This document shows positions 56,357 through 64,000 of a stretch of 64,000 nt of DNA, in pieces; within the stretch, counting starts at the first letter, position 1, and every line of letters begins with the position of its first letter. The notes beneath the pieces are model-generated. The model searched no databases. It worked only from the letters and a program-made list of their open reading frames with translations, and was not told the DNA's origin. Both the position numbers and the translations under genes were made by a program. Origin of the DNA: Cytidiella melzeri. Its lineage: Eukaryota > Basidiomycota > Agaricomycetes > Polyporales > Irpicaceae. The DNA lies in assembly GCA_022592445.1 (NCBI GenBank), contig JABYQR010000172.1, positions 27,383 to 91,382 of the forward strand. Reading direction: 5' to 3'.

Positions 56357-56821
56357 TCATGCCAGTGGGTCAACAATCACACAGTCAACATCGATACCCG
56401 AAGGGTCTTGTGCTAGATCCCCTACACGTAAGTGTTACAGCACTGCGATCTCACCGTAGTATACACTCACAGATTTGACCACAACAAACAGGTGTAAAGT
56501 TGGTAGCGCTTTTTCCGGACGTATGGCATCCACTGTTCAGCGGACACTCACTTTCAGCTATGGCCTCGATGCTCACCAGGTGGCGTTTCCATCTGGACCA
56601 ACGGTCCCATTGACTGCGGAGCAGGTCAGTCCGACGAGTTCGTCAGGGTACACGGGAGTGATACCAAGGCCTTTCAGAACCATCGCGACTGTTGGGTTGT
56701 CCGCGGGTGCAAGGGTGGTGCAGCATTGGACTGGTGGTGACTCGCATTGGCTCGCAGGGGGGAGTGCTGCCGTCGCGAGGGATGTGACGGCGAGGACGGT
56801 GGATAGGGTGGTGGCAAGCAT
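56357..56821 (-). CDS. Hydrophobin, class I type
   Basis: A secreted amphipathic coat protein of hyphae and fruiting bodies. MLATTLSTVLAVTSLATAA is a signal peptide. The mature part has the hydrophobin start C-x6-CC-x32-C exactly (SQCESPPVQCC to GLTC). After GPDGNAT an intron donor (TG|GTGAGC, about 56567) leads to an exon with PVCCGQI, and a second intron to a final exon with DPSGIDVDCVIVDPLA. Eight core cysteines are thus present. The spacing before the second CC depends on the acceptor used: 13 residues with one extra Cys, or 7 with an acceptor at about 56504; x5 is commonest, so the acceptor is uncertain. Two introns in these places are usual for basidiomycete hydrophobins. Confidence 0.8.
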
Positions 56822-57160
56822 GGTAGCTATGGTCAGACGTGGGATCTAGCTTGTATGAGCGACTCGGAGTGCTGTTGTATGTCGCCGTAAGTGGGCTTTT
56901 ATTTACGTGCGACTTGTAAGTTCATTAGGGCTGTTGCGAGCAATGGAATGAAGACATGCTGGTATGATTATGACCTTGGAATTGACTCAACAGGGTCTCC
57001 AGCAGCGCCGGACATACTGTAGGTGTTAAAATGTCGGTACCGCGATGCTATGTAGCTATTGTCGAATACGTTTCTGAGTCAGATATCAATCTCGTTGCTC
57101 GTAAGTACAGCCCGGATTTTTTGGATCGAACCTCTTGGTGGGCGTTCCGGGGGCCTGGTC
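56822..57160. other. Intergenic, hydrophobin promoter side
   Basis: Upstream region of the hydrophobin gene up to the left edge of the 57 kb duplication. No gene recognised. Confidence 0.45.
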
Positions 57161-58830
57161 ATTCTGGGCGGTTATTAGTCTGACGCGCGACCTCTGGCAC
57201 CACCCACCCTCTATATCAATTTCCTGTCTCTCGTCGCTCATCGATCATCGTCCACCACCCGTCTCTCGTCACTCATCGTCCACCACCCGTCGTCCTTACT
57301 CAACAACAACGCTGTCCAGAGCACCCTTGGTGTTGCGCGACTGATCTCCTCTACTGCCGGATTTGTTCGCGTAGTTATATCCACCACCACTGGAAACGCG
57401 TTGCGTGCTGTCTCTTGTGCAAGCAGTCGTGTGGCCTTTCCATCACTGCTCACCTTCCCCTCCTCCGTACCCACGCGACAGCATCTACAAGGACCCATTC
57501 ATCTGTTGAGTGATTCATAGTCTCCCCCGCCTCTTTCTTCTGCCCCCATTCGTCCTTGCAATCGTCCTCGTACGCGGTCGTCGTGGTCGCTGTTAAACCT
57601 CGAGAAACTCGAATTTGTTTCTTTGAATTCAGCATGGACAAACCGAGTACGGCTATTGTGTAGGCCTTGCCTTTGACCGCACGATGCGCGGTGGTGGCCA
57701 AGCCCTGGCCCGCTGTAGGTTGCTGTATAGGCTGGCCCTGTTTTTGGCTTTGTATGGCATTGTTAGCATTCTTCCTGGCTCTGACCGCACGATGCACGTG
57801 CAGTTAGAGCCAGCAAGAATGCTAACAATGGTCTTCACTATTCCTGCGAACAACAAGCTGGTCAATAGCAGCAACAGGAACCAAAACAGGAAGAATAATG
57901 CGACAGGTGAAGTGGCCGCACAGCCAAATGCACAACCAATCAGTAGTCAAGTGGTAAGTACCTCAGCTCTTACTTCTGGGCTTTGCGCTTACACGTAGGC
58001 CACATATTCCAGTCTCAAGAACTTCCTGTAAGAAAGGACGCATGCTTACTGGGTCAAAAGTCCTTTCGACCCAGTCAGCGTGCGTTCTTTCTTCCCTGGG
58101 ATACTGTCACAAGCTCCTGGCAGGCTGCCCCCCAGCGAATATAGTCTCGTAAGTATTACATTCACTGCTCAGCAATGTCCTGTGTGGCCATCCGATCAGA
58201 CGACTCTTCAGGCTCCAGATGGGTGTTTCTATCCACACTCCAACATAGGAGGAGTACAATGTCAGAGGGCTATGAGACTCAAGTCTCCCAACCCTCGTCA
58301 AGCGCTAACAATCAATCCTGCTCTGCTGAGCTCGGAAAGGCTGAAGAAGCGACGTAGGTCCTCATCTCCCGAGCCGGCGAAGAAAAGTGGTGTTCCGCAA
58401 CAGAAAGGGGACGTTGTTGTCAATTGTCAAAGAGGAGATTTCGCCGTTGTTGGACCTTTTACCCAATGTGATGCCTGATGCAGACCTGGGACAGTCGACT
58501 GGCCCAAGCACGCTCTCCGAGTCAGGTGTTTCTGGACCGCCAACGCCTTACTTTGATTACGTTCTGGATACTCCCAGCGAGGACGGACTGTTGGATTACA
58601 TACACTTGCCCTCCGACTCGGAGGATGTGACGTCCGACTGAGATCCAGTTGATCTGGTGAGTGACCGCCCGGATTCCACCACTCCTCCTGATAACTGACA
58701 TCATTCCCTTCTTCCACTGGCAGCATCTCTTCCTCCCTCGACCCTCAACACGCAGATTGGAGTCCGCTCGCACTTGACTGCCTAGTTGAAGCAAGCAGGG
58801 CTACATACCCCGCGACGCATGGGCACCCAC
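57161..58830 (+). pseudogene. Inactivated copy of the gene at 61030-62494
   Basis: Homologous to 60589-62690 from an ATTCTGGGC block onward, including promoter-like DNA, start codon, introns and 3' flank. The ATG at 57634 begins MDKPS, but the frame ends after nine codons because the following stretch (about 57660-57800) is inverted relative to the intact copy. A second lesion removes about 390 bases after the YPHSNI codons (near 58240). The last part, from SEGYETQVS to the stop near 58640, is still recognisable, in shifted frames. Short inverted words (GTTAGCATTCTT and complement, near 57760 and 57825) mark the inversion edges. Confidence 0.78.
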
Positions 58831-60588
58831 CTTCGATTCCCTCAACTTCCTGCTTTCTATTGGGGTATAGAGCTTGTCCGTATACACTCACATACTACTG
58901 CTACTAGTTCATGGATATTTTTTCTTTTCGGTGTTGACTTTCTGTTCGAGCACGTTCTGTATGTAATTGTATGGATGTATAAAAGAGATATGAAAGTTGT
59001 GTATTTGTTTATTCGCATAAATCTCGTTGTGTGTAGCTACAGTATGTTGGCTATCAGGCGAGAGTGCAACTCTAGAAGGCAAACACTGGTGGGCTGATTT
59101 GTATTGGAATACGTGTTCAATTGATGCAGCATAACGGGGACAGCGGCAAAGACGAGCGTGGTAGGGGAGAGTGTCTGTGTCTGTGTGTCGACTCGAAAAA
59201 CCATCTGGCACGAGAGTCAGTCATCGTGAGTTTCCGGTAGTGAATGATACTGTCTGGAAGTCACCCGTGCTGCGGACGGTGACCGATGGGGAGCGATATG
59301 GGTTGCGTGATGGAGGAGTTGGAAGACTTGGCGTGATGAAGGTAGTCGATGGTGTGAGATGCAGAATGAACGTTGATGCATTGACCTGGTGCAGCGTGGT
59401 GAAAAATGTAGAGGTGACAAGCTCGGGCGTGGAGTTCAAGGGGATGGGGACCCGGGTGAATGGAGCCTGAAGAGACTCAGCTAGATGGTTGGTTGCTGAA
59501 GAGGCCAAGGGGAGCGATGGCATGGACAGGGTGGCATGTTGGAATCAGGGTAGGGGAGGAAGATGAGGAAAGCGAGCACTGCAGTAAGGTCTTCAAGTTG
59601 CTGGAGGTAGGAGGTGCAGCCTAAAGGAAGAGTTGAGGGAGGATAGCAGCGGTGATCACGTGGCGGGGGAGGGGGTTGGCGTCGAGGACGACGACGAGGA
59701 CGAGGACGAGATGATGTGTGTTGGCAACGACGAGCAGACCACGGCAAGGGTGTATGCCGAGGACAAAAAACAAGGTCCGACGAGCGAAGAGGAGAATGAT
59801 GAAGCTTTCTAGCCAATCATCGTGGCCAGAAGGAGCAAAACAAGGGGCGCGGAAGCAAAAAATTGAAGGAAATTGAAGAGGAGAGCGAAGAACGGAAGGC
59901 AGTTGACAATGCGAGAATGTGCGACGTAACTTGCGAATAAATCCAAAAAAATTCTCGCAGACAGGAGAAGAAAGCATAGTGAGAATGAATAAAATTTCAG
60001 AGTTATGTGAGAGGCGAGAAACACACCAATGCCCAAACAACATTGCCCGCTGTCAGTGAGAGCGGCAAAGAGGTTACTTCTTTAGGCCATGCCGTTGTAT
60101 CGCCTATTATAAGAAAGTTGTTGGTCCACGTTGAACCCTCGGGGCCGCATCGCTGTCGCCGTTTCTGTCGTTCAAAGCGCGAGAATCGCAGAAACTGCTG
60201 GTTTGCGCTTTGAGCACGGGCTGTGTGCCATGTATCAGCATTCAGTGGGTCTTTTAGAGCTTGCAGCTGCTTTTGAACTCACTTTTAACTCTGTTCACCG
60301 TTATCTAGGCCTTTCTGAATGCTGTCGACGTGGCAGGTCGCGTCGAGTGCAGGTCAAAAGCCATGCATCACTGGCCTTTGTCCGTGGCTTGGCGCTGGCT
60401 TGTTTGCGCATCTGTTGAATGGCACCGGTATTGCAATCTGCGAGCTCAAAGCTGGACAACGAATTGAAGATCGTCGCGTCAGAAGAATGAGTGGTAGCCC
60501 GGAAGAACGAGGAATAAAGGAGAAGTGCATTGTCGAATGAGGACGCGTCGCGGTACCTGGATGTGCTCGCGTGGTCGGAGTTCAATTC
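58831..60588. other. Intergenic between the two copies
   Basis: About 1.75 kb. It contains a GAGGAC/GACGAC purine-rich low-complexity stretch (59670-59715) and several 100-140 codon frames on the minus strand (59221-60043) without motifs or splice support. I cannot support a gene. Confidence 0.4.
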
Positions 60589-61029
60589 TGGGCAGTTATA
60601 CTGACGCGCGACCTCTAGCACCACCCACCCTCTAAATCAATTCCCTGTCTCTCGTCACTCATCGTCCACCACCCGTCGTCCTTACTCAACAACAACGCTG
60701 TCCAGAGCACCCTTGGTGTTGCGCGACTGATCTCCTCTACTGCCGGATTTGATCGCGTAGTTATATCCACCACCACTGGAAACGCGTTGCGCGCTGTCTC
60801 TTGTGCAAGCAGTCGTGTGGCCTTTCCATCCCTGCTCACCTTCCCCTCACCTTCCCCTCCTCCGTACCCACACGACAGCATCTACAAGTGCCATCCATCT
60901 GTCGAGTGATTCATAGTCTCCCCCGCCTCTTTCTTCTGCTCCCATTCGTCGTCGCAATCGTCCTCGTACGCGGTCGTCGTGGTCGCTGTTAAACCTCGAG
61001 AAACTCGAATCCGTCTCTTTAATTTCAGC

Positions 61030-62494
61030 ATGGACAAACCGAGTAAAGGCAAGAAAAGGGCCCAGCCTACAAAGACAGGCAAGAACAGGGCCCAGCCTAC
61101 AAAGACAGGCAAAAACAGGGCCCAGCCTACAAATACAGCGGGCCAGGGCTCGGCCACCCCCGCGCAACGTACGGTCAGCGCCAGGAAGAATGCCAACGAT
61201 GGTCTGAAGTTTGTTATTATTACTGCGGACAACAAGATCATCGATAGAAGCAACAAAAACCAGAGGAAGAACAACTCGACAGGTGAAGTGGCCGCACAGC
61301 CAAGTGCACAACCAAGCGGTAGTCAAGTTGTATGTACTTCAGCTCTTACTTCCGGGTCTTGCGCTCACGCGTAGGCTACATATTCCAGTCCCAAGAACTT
61401 CCTATTGTTCCATATCACCTTTCTTCTGACAGCGTAAGTCCTCCCTTCCCTGGAGTACCGTCACAAGATCCTGGTGGGCTGCCCCCCAGCGAATATCGTG
61501 TCGTAGTAAGTGTTCCCTCAGGTGTTCAATTATGTCCTGTGTGTCGTCCAACTGAACAACTCTTCAGGCTGAAGAAGACGGGATGCTCTATCCACACTCC
61601 AACATTTTTATCCTGCCTCCCTATCTCGTCCTGGTCGAGGAAGGAGGAGTACAACGTCTGCGTCTGCGGAAAAGGTTTTCAAAGTGTGCCCTGCCAGCTG
61701 TTGAGCGTTTCTTAAGAGCCACGGGTCCCTATAAAATGCCGTTCTATCTCAGCGATGGCATGCCCACTTTTGAGGAAAAAGAAGCGGCCCCGTTTCGCTA
61801 CTTCGAATGTAGCGACGGGGCATTTGTGTTTCGAACGGAGATAGGCGGGCCGTGGCAATTTAATGCTGATGAAGTGGAGGCCCTGCGCCGTGATCCTGAG
61901 GGATACCACGAGGATTTGGACATTGATTACCCCATGTCGCCGATGGACATTTCCCCGCCAGCTCCCCTGCCAGCGCCCGACAATACCTTGGGTTCAGAGG
62001 GCTATGAGACTCAAGTCTCCCATGCCTCGTCGAGCGCGAACATCCTAACGATCGATCCTGCTCTGCTGAGCTCGGAAAGGCCGAAGAAGCGACGTAGGTC
62101 CTCGTCTCCCGAGCCGGCGAAGGAAAGTGGTGTTCCGCAACAGGAACGGGACGTTAATCTCAACAACAACAAGGAGGTCAGCGTTAGAGCCGACTCAGCG
62201 CCAGGTTTGGACTGTATACCCAACGTGATGCCTGGTGCAAAGCTGGGACGGTCGACTGGCCCAAGCATGCTGTCCGAGTCCGCAAATTCTGGATCGTCCA
62301 CGTCTTACCTTGACCACGATCCCTATGCTTCTAGCGAGGACGGCCTGCGGGATTACACACACCTGCTGTCCGAGTCCGCTATTGCTGGATCATCCACGTC
62401 TTACCTTGACCACAATCCGTGTGCTTCTAGCGAGGACGGCCTGCGGAATTACACAAACCTGCTCTCCGACTCGGAGAATGAGACGTCCGACTGA
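61030..62494 (+). CDS. Unknown protein with repeats and basic patch
   Basis: The start MDKPSKG leads into three 10-residue repeats (KNRAQPTKTG type, 61051-61140). A GTATGT donor at about 61331 and an acceptor at about 61389 join to SQELPIVPYHLSSDS. A further intron (about 61507-61569) leads to AEEDGMLYPHSNIFILPPYLV, the only globular-looking part (to about FRTEIGGPWQFNADEVEAL). The rest is disordered: an acidic/proline segment, a likely nuclear signal (PKKRRRSSSPEP), and two 32-residue repeats with SSEDGLR near the end. Estimated length is about 450 residues. No family was recognised. A ruined paralogue lies 3.4 kb upstream in the same orientation. Confidence 0.6.
61051..61140 (+). repeat. 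30-base coding tandem repeat, three copies
   Basis: Three in-frame copies of a unit containing GGGCCCAGCCTACAAA, encoding K-N-R-A-Q-P-T-K-T-G with minor changes. The same block appears inverted in the damaged copy at about 57700-57760. Confidence 0.85.
62273..62464 (+). repeat. 96-base coding tandem repeat, two copies
   Basis: Two adjacent in-frame units of 32 codons (62273-62368 and 62369-62464) with the pattern SES, GSSTSYLDH, ASSEDGLR, LL. The damaged paralogue has a single unit, so the expansion came after the duplication or was lost there. Confidence 0.85.
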
Positions 62495-62690
62495 GATACA
62501 GTTGTTCTGGTGAGCAACCTCCCGGATTCCACCACTCCTCCCGATGACTAACATCATTCTCTTCTTCCACTGGCAGTATCTCTTCCTCCCTCGATCCTCA
62601 ACATGTGGGTTGGAGTCCGCTCATGCTCGACTGCCTAGTCGAAGCAAGCATGACTACATACCCCGCGACGCATGGCCAATCCACTTCCAT

Positions 62691-63396
62691 TCTCTCGACT
62701 TCCTTCTTTTTCATTCTTACGACTCACCGCACGCTCTCAACGACCGCTAAAGCCTGCCTGTTGCACGCAAGCGAAGGCTACCCATCATCTCTCAAGCAGA
62801 ACGACACCATAATAAGGCTAACACATCACCGTCTCTAATATACCAATTGTAGCTTAGCCCTCCCCACCATCTCGCTCTGAAGGAGCACGAAACACAATGT
62901 ACCTCGCTATCTCGTTGTTGCGCTATATTTGCTATGTATCTTTCCCTATCCTTGTATTGCACATCCCTATCGCTAATCACGCTCACGGATTCGGACTTGA
63001 CTCTCACACCATCCCACCGCTGTTCGATGCTTGCTCATCCCCCATCGTCACCATTATGTTTCCGGATCCTCATCATTGTTTCCATAGTTTTCGCTGTATC
63101 CAGGTTATGGTCAAGATTATCATTAAAGCAGAAAACGTCGTCGTAGTGCTGTACTACTCAGCTATTTCGTTAATGCATACACTCTTCGACAAAATGGCGG
63201 CTTTCGCAATGCGTTGAATCGCGGCTCGCATAGGTAATTTTGAGGCCACGAAAGCACGAGGAGCGTGTGAGAATACATGCCTACTGTGCATACTAGTTGT
63301 ACATGCTATACTAAGGACAAACTTTCGCATAGCCGTGCGAGTGCCTTGAGTGAGTGTTCATTAGAGGGCGAAGAACAATAAATATCGAGACCCGTA
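62691..63396. other. Intergenic, no gene seen
   Basis: About 0.7 kb between the duplicated gene's 3' flank and the candidate LTR. A 106-codon plus-strand frame (62897-63217) lacks motifs and is not called. Confidence 0.4.
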
Positions 63397-63684
63397 TGTT
63401 GAGCTGTGTCGAGACCGTGTGGTGAGCTGTGTCGAACCACATGATTGAGCTGTGTCGAAACGCGATGGAATGCTGACTAGCGCTCAGGCGCTCCGTATTC
63501 ATATTTGTTTGTACGCTCATAGTAGTAGATAAAAACCCACGTCTCCTATAGCAATCGATACAACTTTTACTCTCACTACTCGCCCCCAAAGCCTACACCT
63601 AACCCTACCAACCAACAACAGGTAAGCGTCCTTTTCCCCTGCCTCTGTCGGGCTAGTGTCGCGGTTGGCGATACTGGCTCGACA
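63397..63684 (+). mobile_element. Candidate 5' LTR of copia-type element
   Basis: It begins TGTTGAGC and ends GCTCGACA, as expected of TG..CA LTR ends (288 bases). The word GAGCTGTGTCGA occurs three times in the first 65 bases, and a TATA-like GATAAAAACC lies near 63528. Directly after it, GGTTATGAGCCC (63685-63696) could serve as primer binding site. The 3' LTR would lie outside the window, so the limits are inferred. Confidence 0.5.
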
Positions 63685-63911
63685 GGTTATGAGCCCCGCG
63701 CCTGTCACTCTCGTCTACGACGATTGAGTGCGGCGCTTATCTGCAGCGCTCGCTCTCGCCGCGCATGTCGAGCGTACCTTGTTCCATGTCACGCGCAATC
63801 GACGTTGACGCTGTCCGCGGGCGCCCGCTTGGGCCCCGCTAGGGTGAAACCTTGTCGCTGTCGTTTCTAACATCGCTGATGAAGGTCTTCCCGTAGAACT
63901 CTTGCATTATC

Positions 63912-64000
63912 ATGGCCGATAATGCCACTCTCTCCTCCATCAAGCATCTAGACGGTACAAACAGGAACGTCTGGAGCACAAACATTAAGGCCTACCTCAT
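63912..64000 (+). CDS. Start of Ty1/copia-type Gag-Pol (partial)
   Basis: The frame MADNATLSSIKHLDGTNRNV followed by WSTNIKAYL is typical of copia Gag N-termini: a leucine-aspartate-glycine-threonine-N pattern, then W and a K/E-AYL helix. It runs off the right edge, so completeness is unknown. It lies 227 bases after the candidate LTR. Confidence 0.65.
   Translation, partial: MADNATLSSIKHLDGTNRNVWSTNIKAYL

Noticed and set aside
59621..60043. 140-codon minus-strand frame with hydrophobic runs
   Set aside because: It derives largely from purine-rich low-complexity DNA read in reverse; no signal peptide pattern or splice support.
1..64000. CRISPR arrays, rRNA or bacterial operons
   Set aside because: No spaced short repeats, no rRNA-like blocks and intron-rich genes throughout; this is eukaryotic DNA.

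Overview
The window reads as nuclear DNA of a filamentous basidiomycete, most likely an Agaricomycete. Genes are densely packed on both strands and broken by many short (about 45-75 base) GT..AG introns. The gene set fits: a class I-type hydrophobin, a MACPF/VPS62-like protein, a GH85 endoglycosidase, a KDZ-type transposase with CxC5/CxC6-like cysteine modules, a Ty1/copia start, and the eukaryotic housekeeping genes RNA14, RFC1, HRP1, YTA7 and MEU1. No prokaryotic, CRISPR or rRNA features were seen, and I recognised no tRNA.

Layout. 0-3.2 kb: an F-box pseudogene fragment followed by an intact F-box gene. 4.7-8.8 kb: 5'-methylthioadenosine phosphorylase (+), convergent with an uncharacterised conserved-looking gene (-). 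9-14.2 kb: an isolated E-box/TATA promoter with no convincing gene, an intact secreted S10 serine carboxypeptidase, and a small secreted proline-rich protein. 14.6-19.1 kb: a nest of at least four non-autonomous inverted-repeat transposons plus a 0.4 kb direct duplication, with one hypothetical gene between. 19.3-20.9 kb: a doubtful membrane-protein remnant and a decayed piece of a second S10 carboxypeptidase. 21.2-24.3 kb: RNA14/CstF-77. 25.3-27.6 kb: an intact-looking KDZ transposase-family gene. 27.7-32.9 kb: three minus-strand genes of unknown role, with a near-perfect 1.77 kb palindrome (two 851-base arms, 72-base centre) lying exactly between two of them. 33.3-45.5 kb: the housekeeping block RFC1 (+), HRP1-type RNA-binding protein (-), YTA7/ATAD2 (+). 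46.2-51 kb: MACPF gene and GH85 gene in tandem. 51.1-53.4 kb: two broken F-box paralogues (-). 53.9-56.8 kb: a multi-pass membrane protein (+) and a hydrophobin (-). 57.1-62.7 kb: a dispersed duplication of an unknown nuclear-looking gene; the left copy is destroyed by an internal inversion and a deletion, the right copy is open. 63.4-64 kb: candidate 5' LTR and first codons of a copia-type element that leaves the window.

Functionally, replication (RFC1, with an MCB element and paired CCAAT boxes upstream), chromatin (YTA7) and mRNA 3'-end processing (RNA14 and HRP1, both subunits of the same yeast cleavage factor I) lie interleaved with fast-evolving accessory DNA. The strongest unexplained structure is the 1.77 kb palindrome. 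The four F-box copies, the paired S10 copies and the paired 57/60 kb copies show that local duplication followed by decay is the main process in the accessory parts.
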